Shown: piece by piece, positions 8,484-15,581 of the stretch
How positions within the stretch are numbered: position 1 is the first letter of the stretch
How the letters are laid out: each line of letters starts with the position of its first letter
Assembly: GCA_028532905.1 (NCBI GenBank)
Contig: JAQQAM010000035.1
Coordinates: 1-44,164, forward strand
DNA length: 44,164 nucleotides
Direction: 5' to 3'
Source: Spirochaetales bacterium
GTDB lineage: Bacteria > Spirochaetota > Spirochaetia > DSM-2461
The notes under the pieces: model-generated
Told to the model about the DNA's origin: nothing
The model's input: the letters and a program-made list of their open reading frames with translations, nothing else
The model's database searches: none
Position numbers and translations under genes: made by a program

Positions 8484-9437
8484 ATGAATAATACAAAAAT
8501 TCTGGTTACAGCCCGGTCTTTTGGAGCCTTTGACTCTAAAGCCTTTGATTTGATGAGGCAGAAAGGTTTTGATGTCTTGCATTTAAAAGAAAACTCTAAA
8601 GAGTCTCTCAGAGATCAAGTGGAATCTCATATCTCAGATGCAGACGGTATTATTGCCGGCTTAGAGAATTATAATAGAGATCTTTTACTCAAAGGTGAGA
8701 AGCTCAAAGCTATTTCCCGATATGGTGTGGGGTATGAATCCGTAGATTGCGATGCGGCTCATGATCTGGGTATTAAAGTGGCTATTACTCCAGGAGCCAA
8801 TGGGGATTCAGTTGCAGATTTTGCCGTTGCCCTTATGCTTAGTGCTGCTCGTAATATTCCTTATATGGATCAGACTTTGAAAGGAACAAATGCCATTCGT
8901 CCGGCAGGAATAGAGCTTTGGGAGAAAACTCTGGGAATCATTGGAACTGGGCGAATCGGATTAGGTGTTGCAAAAAGACTGAGCGGATTTAATATGAGAA
9001 TTCTCTGTCACGATATGTATGAGAATGAAGAGTTAATTAGTAACTACAAAGCAGAATATACTAGTATAGAGAAGATTGTGAAAGAGTCTGACTTCATCTC
9101 CATTCATACGCCCTTAACAGAAGTAACAAGAAATCTATTTAACGCAAAGGCCTTTCAGAAAATGAAAAGAAAGGCTGTTTTGGTCAATACAGCTCGGGGG
9201 GGGATTATAAATGAGGATGATCTCTATGATGCTCTTAAAAGAGGTGAGATTGCAGCAGCTGCACTTGATGTGACTCTGGAGGAACCATATAAAGGAAAAT
9301 TATGTGAACTTACCAATTGTATTCTTACTCCTCATGCAGGGGCAACAACATTGGAAGCTAGTAATAAGATGAGTTTGATGGCAGCTCAGAATCTGATTTC
9401 AATACTGGAAACAGGGCATTGTGAATATCTGGTGTAA
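8484..9437 (+). CDS. D-isomer-specific 2-hydroxyacid dehydrogenase
   Basis: 317 aa NAD-dependent dehydrogenase. The Rossmann motif GTGRIG is at 154-159, the substrate-binding Arg238 in VNTARGG, the relay Glu267 in EEP and the catalytic His284 in PHAGA. The N-terminal YGVGYESVD is typical of phosphoglycerate, hydroxypyruvate or 2-ketoaldonate reductases, so the enzyme could reduce hydroxypyruvate, pyruvate or a 2-keto sugar acid. It lacks the ACT domain of SerA. It follows the kinase by 20 nt and ends the arm. With a gluconokinase-like kinase and an aldo/keto reductase, a keto-aldonate route is one possibility. Confidence 0.88.
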   Translation: MNNTKILVTARSFGAFDSKAFDLMRQKGFDVLHLKENSKESLRDQVESHISDADGIIAGLENYNRDLLLKGEKLKAISRYGVGYESVDCDAAHDLGIKVAITPGANGDSVADFAVALMLSAARNIPYMDQTLKGTNAIRPAGIELWEKTLGIIGTGRIGLGVAKRLSGFNMRILCHDMYENEELISNYKAEYTSIEKIVKESDFISIHTPLTEVTRNLFNAKAFQKMKRKAVLVNTARGGIINEDDLYDALKRGEIAAAALDVTLEEPYKGKLCELTNCILTPHAGATTLEASNKMSLMAAQNLISILETGHCEYLV

Positions 9438-9444
9438 ATTCTTA

Positions 9445-9486
9445 TATAGACAGCAATGCCTGATTTTTGTCAGGGAGCTATAGACA
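9445..9486. repeat. 8-bp direct repeats around a small hairpin
   Basis: TATAGACA occurs at 9445-9452 and 9479-9486, flanking a 26-bp segment that holds CCTGA/TCAGG around TTTTTG. It could be the footprint of an excised element or a weak terminator after the dehydrogenase gene; both are uncertain. Confidence 0.3.
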
Positions 9487-9496
9487 TTTTCTTCCA

Positions 9497-9526
9497 GGGC
9501 TGTCCAGTGACTTTTGAGACAGCCCC
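9497..9526. repeat. Inverted repeat resembling an insertion-sequence end
   Basis: GGGCTGTC (9497-9504) pairs exactly with GACAGCCC (9518-9525). On the minus strand the right half reads GGGGCTGTCTCAAAAGTC, which resembles the outer end of several IS families whose termini begin with GGCTGTC and then CAAAA (from memory, not searched). It could instead be a terminator for the plus arm, but the tail CTTTCTATG is a poor T-tract. It lies directly before a truncated GGDEF gene, which favours a mobile-element scar. Confidence 0.4.
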
Positions 9527-9539
9527 TTTCTATGTTTGA

Positions 9540-9806
9540 GGTCTTATTTTTGCCCGTTATGGCGGTGATGAGTTTGTGGCCATCATGTTTAATGCCGAGG
9601 AAGGCAACTGCCGGCAGCGTCTTGATGAAAAACGGTTACAGTTACTAAATGCTCCTCTTGTTTTTGAAGGAAATGAAATTTTCTGTGATTTCAGTTACGG
9701 ACTTGTGTGTTTCGGCAGGGAGGGAAAGGATTATGAAACCCTTATTGCTGAAGCAGACAGAAGGATGTATGAGCACAAATCCAGGGTAAAATCTTCTGAA
9801 ATATGA
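9540..9806 (+). pseudogene. 3' remnant of a GGDEF diguanylate cyclase gene
   Basis: An in-frame TGA at 9537 is followed by the end of a GGDEF domain. RYGGDEFVAIMF carries the signature itself, then LNAPLVFEGNEIFCDFSYGLVCF matches the region where intact cyclases have a short Ser-Ile-Gly motif, and LIAEADRRMYEHKSR is the usual final helix. Everything upstream of the signature, including the nucleotide-contacting N-terminal half, is missing. No plausible start with a ribosome site is present; the open part from GTG 9576 starts after the active site. I read it as a dead fragment left by the insertion or deletion that built the AT-rich island to its left. Confidence 0.8.
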
Positions 9807-9841
9807 TATATTGCTGATTTTTCCTTCACATTTAAACATAT

Positions 9842-9871
9842 AACGTGAATTTGTTATTGAATATTTACGTT
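9842..9871. promoter_or_regulatory. Near-perfect 9-bp inverted repeat upstream of the exported barrel-like protein
   Basis: AACGTGAAT (9842-9850) and ATTTACGTT (9863-9871) match as inverted repeats at eight of nine positions, 12 bp apart and about 41 bp before the start codon. It may be an operator overlapping the promoter, whose boxes I cannot place with confidence. Confidence 0.35.
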
Positions 9872-9912
9872 CATTTATTATGCTTAATGTATCTTTACGG
9901 AGGAATAGAATA

Positions 9913-10389
9913 ATGAATAAAAAAGTAATTATCCTTGTGTCTTTGATTTTTCTGCTGAGTGCCGGTGCTGTATTTGCTGAAACCGGTATCGGTGCGGCCT
10001 TTGGTTACGGCCGTTTTGGAAGCAATGTAGCCCTGTCTCTGGATGTTGATGCCATTCCCGGTTCTGTACAGACAGTGTCTCTTCAAATCCATGACGGTTA
10101 TATGGGAATCGGTGTTACAGACGACTGGTATCTGATTGATGATGTCTTTATCGACAATCCCTTCGGTTGGTATTTCGGTCTCGGTTTCTATGTGGATATG
10201 GCCTTTGCCAATGACTTTGCCCTGGCTCTCGGTGCAAGAGCTCCCATTGGTCTGGACGTAACCGTTCTTGATGATCAGCTACTTTTCTATATTGAAGCCG
10301 CTCCTATCCTGGGACTGAGTGTAACACCCAGCTTTGACTTCCCCCACTGGAATATTCTGGGATCTTTCGGATTCAGATTCTACTTCTAG
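9913..10389 (+). CDS. Small exported protein, probable outer-membrane beta-barrel
   Basis: 158 aa from the ATG at 9913, which has GGAGGAA at good spacing; the frame opens earlier but without a ribosome site. Residues 1-23 form a signal peptide (MNKKVIILVSLIFLLSAGAVFA) cleaved near AFA-ET. The mature part alternates Gly, aromatic and polar residues (FGYGRFG, GWYFGLGFYVDMAF, GSFGFRFYF) and ends in phenylalanine, as expected for a membrane beta-barrel recognised by the Bam machinery. It has no cysteine, so it is not a lipoprotein. No named family was recognised. It is monocistronic, with a strong terminator directly after it. Confidence 0.7.
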   Translation: MNKKVIILVSLIFLLSAGAVFAETGIGAAFGYGRFGSNVALSLDVDAIPGSVQTVSLQIHDGYMGIGVTDDWYLIDDVFIDNPFGWYFGLGFYVDMAFANDFALALGARAPIGLDVTVLDDQLLFYIEAAPILGLSVTPSFDFPHWNILGSFGFRFYF

Positions 10390-10412
10390 AACTCCGCAAT
10401 CCTGATAATGTA

Positions 10413-10437
10413 CCCCTCCACTGGAGGGGTTTTCTTT
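10413..10437 (+). terminator. Rho-independent terminator after the exported protein
   Basis: CCCCTCC/GGAGGGG stem with a 3-nt loop followed by TTTTCTTT, 23 nt after the stop codon. Confidence 0.88.
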
Positions 10438-10521
10438 CAGCTAGGGCTTATTTGGCTGTTCAATGGGCCAGATAATTCAATAATTTCTTATCAAAAGACC
10501 CAAGAAATCACCTCAGGTTCC

Positions 10522-10550
10522 TTGTATAAGAACCGCGATATCACTATACT
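10522..10550 (+). promoter_or_regulatory. Sigma70-like promoter for GAPDH
   Basis: TTGTAT (10522-10527), a 17-bp spacer and TATACT (10545-10550), leaving a leader of about 38 nt. The GGAGG ribosome site precedes the ATG by 5 nt. The rest of 10438-10594 shows no gene. Confidence 0.65.
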
Positions 10551-10594
10551 TTTCAAAGATTTATTTATACTAACATAAACCACTGGAGGATCAG

Positions 10595-11623
10595 ATGGGA
10601 AAAATTAGAGTTGGATTCAACGGAATGGGTAGAATCGGGAAAAACGTAATGCGTGTCATTACTTCCCAGTTCAATGACCAGATTGAGATTGTTGCAGGAA
10701 ATGACCTGGTTTCCGCCAAGGAAATTGCAGAAGGTCTTCCCAAAGACTCAATTCACGGAAAATTCCCCGTTGACGTAAAACTGATCAGCGACAATGTAAT
10801 TAAAATCGGTGATCACGAAGTAACTGTATATGCAGAAAAAGACGCAAACAACATTCCCTGGGGAAAACACAATGTTGATGTCGTTCTGGAATGTACTGGT
10901 TTCTACCTGAGCACAGAAAAAGCTCAGGCTCACATCAATGCAGGTGCCAAGAAAGTAATTATCTCTGCACCCTGTAAAGATGATACAAAAACTGTTGTAA
11001 TCGGTGTTAACAGCGACACTCTGACTGCTGCTGATACAATCGTTTCCAATGCTTCTTGTACAACAAACTGTCTTGCACCCCTGACAAAAGCTGTAGATGA
11101 CAGCTTCAAGGTAATCACCGGTCTGATGTGTACTACTCATGCTGCTACAGCAACTCAGAGAGTACAGGACTTCTTCGGCGGCGGAAAAAACAGAGCTACC
11201 GGAAACAACATCATTCCCGCTTCTACCGGTGCTGCTATTGCTGTAGGTAAGGTTCTTCCCCACCTGAACGGCAAACTCAACGGTACAGCTCTCCGTGTCC
11301 CCACAGACACAGGTTCTGTAGTTGAAGTTGTTTACCTCCTCGAAGGAAAACACACCAAAGACGAAATCAACGCAGCTGTTGCTGAGAACGCCAAGAAAGT
11401 TAACGCTATGTCCATCACCGGTCAGGTTCTGGATGTAAGCGATTACTACGAGTGTTCCAGAGACTGTGTAGGCGAAGGCTGGACTTCCATGATGATCCCC
11501 GGTAACACTCAGGTAACTGAAGCCGGAGACAACACTCTTGTTAAAATGACTTCTTTCTACGACAATGAAATGGGTTACTCAACCAAAATGGCTGAGCTGG
11601 CACAGATCATTTCTGCACTCTAA
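10595..11623 (+). CDS. gap: Glyceraldehyde-3-phosphate dehydrogenase
   Basis: 342 aa glycolytic enzyme converting glyceraldehyde-3-phosphate, phosphate and NAD+ to 1,3-bisphosphoglycerate. It has the Rossmann start VGFNGMGRIG (6-15), Asp37 of GND favouring NAD over NADP, the DSIHGKF phosphate loop (51-57), catalytic Cys155 in SNASCTTNC and its partner His182 in THAATATQ. A typical NEMGYS segment lies near the C-terminus. Codon choice is visibly restricted, as in strongly expressed genes. It has its own promoter and terminator, so it is a single-gene unit. Confidence 0.97.
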   Translation: MGKIRVGFNGMGRIGKNVMRVITSQFNDQIEIVAGNDLVSAKEIAEGLPKDSIHGKFPVDVKLISDNVIKIGDHEVTVYAEKDANNIPWGKHNVDVVLECTGFYLSTEKAQAHINAGAKKVIISAPCKDDTKTVVIGVNSDTLTAADTIVSNASCTTNCLAPLTKAVDDSFKVITGLMCTTHAATATQRVQDFFGGGKNRATGNNIIPASTGAAIAVGKVLPHLNGKLNGTALRVPTDTGSVVEVVYLLEGKHTKDEINAAVAENAKKVNAMSITGQVLDVSDYYECSRDCVGEGWTSMMIPGNTQVTEAGDNTLVKMTSFYDNEMGYSTKMAELAQIISAL

Positions 11624-11648
11624 TCATTATTGATTAAATTGTATTGAT

Positions 11649-11697
11649 AAAACCGTTCGGTATTGAGGTGAATCCTTAATGGCGGACGGTTTTTTTT
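11649..11697 (+). terminator. Rho-independent terminator after GAPDH
   Basis: AAAACCGTTCG pairs with CGGACGGTTTT (one G-T pair), with a second imperfect helix inside the loop, followed by eight T residues. Confidence 0.9.
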
Positions 11698-11812
11698 ATT
11701 CTTTTCCCTGTAGAACTGGTGAGGTGCTAAAGCCCTGTTGCCGGCATTCTCCTCTTCAGATAATCTCCCTGAAAAATACGTATAAACTCTTGTTCGACAA
11801 GTAAATGAATTG

Positions 11813-11841
11813 TTGACTGATTTTACCTTTATGTAGAAAAT
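11813..11841 (+). promoter_or_regulatory. Candidate promoter for the NSS transporter pair
   Basis: TTGACT (11813-11818), 17 bp, GAAAAT (11836-11841). The -35 box is good and the -10 is moderate. A short palindrome, CTTGTTCGACAAG, lies just upstream at 11789-11801 and could be a regulator site. Confidence 0.45.
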
Positions 11842-11872
11842 ATGGGGAATTTAGTTTTTTAGGAGATTTCAT

Positions 11873-13366
11873 TTGGAAAATAAACAGCAATGGGGAAGCC
11901 GTCTCGGATTTATCCTGGCAGCCGTTGGTTCTGCCATCGGACTGGGGAATATCTGGCGCTTTCCCTATATGGTATATGAGAACGGGGGCGGAGCCTTTCT
12001 GATTCCCTACTTTGTGGCCCTTCTGACCGCCGGTATTCCCATCATGATTATGGAGTTCTCTCTCGGTCATAAAAGCAGGGTAGGGGCGCCCCTTACGTTT
12101 TACAGAATAAACAAAAAATGGGAAATCCTGGGCTGGGTGCAGACGGGAGTATCAGCTGTTATAGCCGTTTACTATGTGGCCGTTGTGGCCTGGTCTTTCA
12201 GTTATATGGGATTTTCCCTCAGCTCCGCCTGGGGCAGTGAGCCGGCGGATTTCTTTTTAAATGATTATCTGGCCATAAGTTCGGGACCCTTTGAACTGGG
12301 CGGCCTGCAGCCGGCCATTCTTCTGACCATAGTCATTGCCTGGTTCTTTAATTTTCTGGCCAGTTACGGAGGAGTACAGAAGGGGCTGGAGAGGGCAAAT
12401 AAGATTCTGATGCCCGTACTGATTCTGATGCTGCTGGTGGTCGTTGCCCGGGCGGTTACACTGCCGGGAGCCGTTCACGGACTGGAAATCCTGTTCAAGC
12501 CGGACTTCTCAAAGATCCTTGATCCCCAGGTTTGGATTGCCGCATACGGCCAGATCTTTTTCAGCCTCAGTATTGCCTTTGCCATTATGCTGACTTATTC
12601 CAGCTACCTCCCCAAAAAATCGGATATTGTGAACAATGCCTTTATGACGGCCCTGTTGAACTGCGGTTTCAGTATTCTGGCGGGAATTGCTATCTTCAGT
12701 ATTATCGGGTTTATGGAGTATCAGGCAGGCGGAACCCTTCCTGAAAAGATGGCAGGTGTCTTTTTGGCTTTCGTTACCCTGCCTTCAGCCATTACCCAGC
12801 TTCCCGGTTTAAATGCTCTGATCGGCGTTCTTTTGTTCCTGACACTGGCCTTTGCCGGGCTCTCATCCTTTATTTCCATCAACGAAGTTGTGGTCCGGTC
12901 CATCGTGGACAAGTTCAATATTCCCAGAAGAAAAGTATCGGTTTACTACACCCTCATTGCAGGGGCTGTCAGTCTGCTTTTTGCCACAGGTGCCGGTCTT
13001 CATATTCTGGATATGGTGGATTACTATATCAATAATTACGGAATCGTTCTTGCCGGTCTGGTGGAAGTCATTCTGCTGGGGTGGTTTTTCAAACTTTCCT
13101 CTCTCAGGGAGCATGCTAACCTGACCAGCGATTTCAAAATTGGTAAATGGTGGGATGTGATGATTAAATTCGTTACCCCTCTGGTTCTGGGGATCAACTC
13201 GATTCTGAAGTTTATCAATGATGTGCAGAACAACTACTCCGGTTATTCCACTGCCGCCCAGTTCGTATTCGGATGGGGTCTGCTGGCGGCTCTCATTGTG
13301 ACAGCAGTATTGATTGCCAGAACAAAGTGGAGCGGGTTGACCGCGCAAAGTGAAGGAGGTCTTTAA
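11873..13366 (+). CDS. Sodium-dependent transporter, neurotransmitter:sodium symporter (NSS/LeuT) family, large subunit
   Basis: 497 aa inner-membrane symporter with about 12 membrane segments. The first helix carries the family signature SAIGLGNIWRFPY with the unwound Na+/substrate site, followed by NGGGAFLIPYF. It starts at TTG, which is preceded by AGGAG at suitable spacing; no ATG is available before the signature. The stop overlaps the start of a 35-aa partner by 1 nt. NSS proteins with such a small partner (MetP-MetS type) import methionine, alanine or other neutral amino acids with sodium. The substrate here is inferred only from that partner. Confidence 0.93.
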   Translation: MENKQQWGSRLGFILAAVGSAIGLGNIWRFPYMVYENGGGAFLIPYFVALLTAGIPIMIMEFSLGHKSRVGAPLTFYRINKKWEILGWVQTGVSAVIAVYYVAVVAWSFSYMGFSLSSAWGSEPADFFLNDYLAISSGPFELGGLQPAILLTIVIAWFFNFLASYGGVQKGLERANKILMPVLILMLLVVVARAVTLPGAVHGLEILFKPDFSKILDPQVWIAAYGQIFFSLSIAFAIMLTYSSYLPKKSDIVNNAFMTALLNCGFSILAGIAIFSIIGFMEYQAGGTLPEKMAGVFLAFVTLPSAITQLPGLNALIGVLLFLTLAFAGLSSFISINEVVVRSIVDKFNIPRRKVSVYYTLIAGAVSLLFATGAGLHILDMVDYYINNYGIVLAGLVEVILLGWFFKLSSLREHANLTSDFKIGKWWDVMIKFVTPLVLGINSILKFINDVQNNYSGYSTAAQFVFGWGLLAALIVTAVLIARTKWSGLTAQSEGGL

Positions 13367-13473
13367 TGTCTGCAGATGCAATTGTAATGATGATTTTCGG
13401 TCTGGGTATTACATGGGGCGGAGCTGCCGTCTGCATGTATATTGCCTTGCGGAAAAAAGATAATCAGGACTGA
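13366..13473 (+). CDS. metS: MetS-type small subunit of the NSS transporter
   Basis: A 35-aa protein (MSADAIVMMIFGLGITWGG, then AAVCMYIALRKKDNQD) made of one membrane helix and a basic-acidic tail. The pattern of S-x-x-A-I-x-M-M, a G-rich helix with WGG, and ALR at its end is that of the methionine/alanine NSS small subunit. Its ATG overlaps the last base of the transporter stop (TAATG), and GGAGGT lies 5 nt upstream, so translation is coupled. It is easily missed because of its size. In the characterised corynebacterial MetPS system the small subunit is needed for uptake. Confidence 0.82.
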   Translation: MSADAIVMMIFGLGITWGGAAVCMYIALRKKDNQD

Positions 13474-13497
13474 TTGAAAATATAAAAATAAATATAT

Positions 13498-13539
13498 AGG
13501 GACAGAACAATTTTTTACTTGTGTCTGTCCCTTTTTTTT
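13498..13539 (+). terminator. Rho-independent terminator after metS
   Basis: AGGGACAGA pairs exactly with TCTGTCCCT, followed by eight T residues; an inner CAA/TTG pairing extends the helix. Confidence 0.92.
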
Positions 13540-13565
13540 ATTATTTTCAATAACGAGGTCTGAAT

Positions 13566-13898
13566 ATGAAAGAATTACACGATATGGAATCAATACAGAA
13601 ACAGATGGAAGAAAAAGGATTTCAATTCTTTTACTTTTCCCGTCCCGCCTGCGGAGTGTGCGGCGCCATAAAGGAAAAGGCTCTTTCCATGCTCACAGAC
13701 TATCCTGGAATCAAATCCTGGTACGTCAACCTGGATCTTGTCCCTGAAGCGGCTGGACAGCTCTCTCTGTTTACCATACCCGCCATACTGCTGTATTCAG
13801 ACGGTCATGAACTGGTCAGAGAAGCCCGGTATATTTCCATGGATGATCTGGAAGCCAAAATTGCCCGCCCCTATGCCCTGTCGGCAATGGGAGAATGA
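13566..13898 (+). CDS. Thioredoxin-like protein with CGVC active site
   Basis: 110 aa single-domain thioredoxin fold. FFYFSRPACGVCGAIKEKAL places the redox pair at Cys29 and Cys32, and FTIPAILLYSDG supplies the cis-proline strand. There is no signal peptide, so it should be cytosolic. The usual WCGPC is replaced by ACGVC, as in many small oxidoreductases of the bacterial thioredoxin-family group, so it is not the general thioredoxin TrxA. GAGGT lies 6 nt before the ATG. It stands between two terminators and converges with the TauE gene. Partner protein unknown. Confidence 0.82.
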   Translation: MKELHDMESIQKQMEEKGFQFFYFSRPACGVCGAIKEKALSMLTDYPGIKSWYVNLDLVPEAAGQLSLFTIPAILLYSDGHELVREARYISMDDLEAKIARPYALSAMGE

Positions 13899-13914
13899 GG
13901 AAGAAAGGGTTTCT

Positions 13915-13935
13915 CTTAAAAAAGCCGCTCCGGCT
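13915..13935 (-). terminator. Rho-independent terminator of the mltD-tauE operon
   Basis: On the minus strand AGCCG-GAG-CGGCT is followed by TTTTTT; the first stem bases overlap the TauE stop codon. Confidence 0.75.
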
Positions 13936-14716
13936 ATAAAAACCATTTGAGAATGTTATAGACACAAATGCCAATGATTATGGCCATAACTCCCATGAAG
14001 AGCCTGTCAACGGCTCTGTGAGACATACGGGCGGAGAGTCTGGAACCCAGAAGACCACCGCTGATTCCCCCCAGAATCATCAGCAGAAGGACCGCCGGTT
14101 CAAAGGGGGGGATATTTCCGGCAAGGGCTGTGAACAGCAGACTGGTCACCTGTGAGAAGAAAATAACAAATATGGAGTTCAGGGCAGCGGTCTTACTGTC
14201 CATGGAGAAGAAGTAACACAGAACAGCCAGGTTGATGGGGCCTCCTCCTATTCCCAGGAAAGTGGCCAGTCCTCCCAGTATCAGACCGGTGGAGGCAATA
14301 AAGAGAAGACCCTTCTGATGCCGGGGAGGAATATTCTCTTTAAACAGGGTATAGAAGAATACCAGAACCGTCAGCAGCAGAAGAATCCCCGACTGGCTGA
14401 CTCCCAGTACCATGTCGTTTTCAAAACTGCTTCTGATTATGTCAAAGATATACTTTCCGATCATTCCGCCGGCTATCCCCCCGGCAGCCAGCAGACCGGC
14501 GGTTCTGGTCTCCACCTGAATCTCGGATTTTCTGCTTTTAATCAGAGCGACTGTTGTCATGGACAGGACCGTGCTTCCGGACAGAAAGCTGATGGTTGCC
14601 ACAGGAAAGCCTCCAATGCTGTCCAGAACAGGTTTAATGATTACCCCTCCTCCTATGCCGCTGATAGCTCCTACCACCGAGGAGAAGAAGCTTATTATGA
14701 AGTAGAGGATAGACAT
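13934..14716 (-). CDS. TauE/SafE (DUF81) family membrane permease
   Basis: 260 aa with seven or eight membrane segments. The two family repeats show as VGAISGIGGGVIIKP near the N-terminus and ATFLGIGGGPINLAV in the middle (G-I-G-G-G in both). The family moves sulfite, sulfonates or other small organic anions across the inner membrane. GGAG lies 9 nt before the ATG, 19 nt after the stop of the exported 281-aa protein. It is the last gene of a minus operon whose other members act in the envelope; the link in function is not obvious. Substrate unknown. Confidence 0.87.
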   Translation of the reverse strand: MSILYFIISFFSSVVGAISGIGGGVIIKPVLDSIGGFPVATISFLSGSTVLSMTTVALIKSRKSEIQVETRTAGLLAAGGIAGGMIGKYIFDIIRSSFENDMVLGVSQSGILLLLTVLVFFYTLFKENIPPRHQKGLLFIASTGLILGGLATFLGIGGGPINLAVLCYFFSMDSKTAALNSIFVIFFSQVTSLLFTALAGNIPPFEPAVLLLMILGGISGGLLGSRLSARMSHRAVDRLFMGVMAIIIGICVYNILKWFL

Positions 14717-14735
14717 GTGTGTGAACTCCGGTTAT

Positions 14736-15581
14736 TTATGAATCTGAGGGAAGAATGATGACCACCCGTCCCTGTCTGAGCATTTCTCTGTTGTGCTCAG
14801 AAGAGATTAACATTTTAACCGTTTCATCAGAAAGTATCAAATCGGTTCTGTTTTTACCGTAAATCTTTCGGGCCATGGTTCTTAAGGGGTAAACTCCGAT
14901 TCGTTCATTCAAAGCGGTAAGATCATGACTGTAGGTATAACCGGCATTGCCCCATTTTTTTATGGCTTCGGGATTTGTCATTTCTGAGCTGTGAATCAGA
15001 TTCATGGAACTGTCATAGAGTCTGGGAAAAAGACAGGGATTGAGCAGAACATCCTCTTCGGTGCTGCCCTGTAGAGGCAGGGCTTCACCGGCATAGATGA
15101 CAATGCCCGTAAAATCCTCGTTGGCTGTATACAGAGGGCTGACAGGAGAGGGGTAGGGTTTCTCATGACTGATTACCAGATTGGCCAGTTCAGGAAAAAT
15201 GGGAAGAGTATAGCGGACAGTCAGGAATTTTCTGTCCCCCGTAGCCGTGGTAAAAACCTTTGTCATTTTTTGTGAAAGGTTTTCCAGCTCCCTCAGCAGT
15301 ACGGGAGACCGGGTAATCAGGTCGGCAATGGTATGGGAAGAGTCCACTCGCAGGTTCTGAAGCACTTCCCCTGTAATTACGGGGGTCTGGCGGATTATAT
15401 ACTGCTCGGTTTTGAAACGGCCTGTGGGCTGATTGGGCTCCTCTTCTATGGGTGATGTAATATCCAGCTGAACAGTTCCGGTAAACCAGTCTGTTTCACT
15501 TTGAATCTCCAGATCACTCTGAGCGGAAAGAAAAGGGGCGCACAACAGGCAGATCACCGGAATCAGGCTTTTAGTTTTCAT
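14736..15581 (-). CDS. Exported protein of unknown function
   Basis: 281 aa with a signal peptide (MKTKSLIPVICLLCAPFLSA, cleavage near SAQS). The mature part has many beta-type stretches, a conserved-looking GTVQLDITSPI start, a central LTVRYTLPIFPEL block and a C-terminal GRVVIILPSDS. I recognise no catalytic motif. Its start overlaps the end of the MltD-like gene by 11 nt and uses the AAGGAG inside that gene, so translation is coupled. This places it in the periplasm alongside peptidoglycan remodelling. The family is likely specific to spirochaetes, but that is unverified. Confidence 0.75.
   Translation of the reverse strand: MKTKSLIPVICLLCAPFLSAQSDLEIQSETDWFTGTVQLDITSPIEEEPNQPTGRFKTEQYIIRQTPVITGEVLQNLRVDSSHTIADLITRSPVLLRELENLSQKMTKVFTTATGDRKFLTVRYTLPIFPELANLVISHEKPYPSPVSPLYTANEDFTGIVIYAGEALPLQGSTEEDVLLNPCLFPRLYDSSMNLIHSSEMTNPEAIKKWGNAGYTYSHDLTALNERIGVYPLRTMARKIYGKNRTDLILSDETVKMLISSEHNREMLRQGRVVIILPSDS

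Noticed and set aside
9576-9806. Functional small protein starting at GTG 9576
   Set aside because: The frame begins after the GGDEF active-site signature and lacks a ribosome site; it reads as the tail of a destroyed cyclase gene.
10748-11353. 201-codon open frame antisense to GAPDH
   Set aside because: It lies wholly inside a secure gap gene, is full of Cys/Ser with no domain, and is a product of the skewed codon use of that gene.
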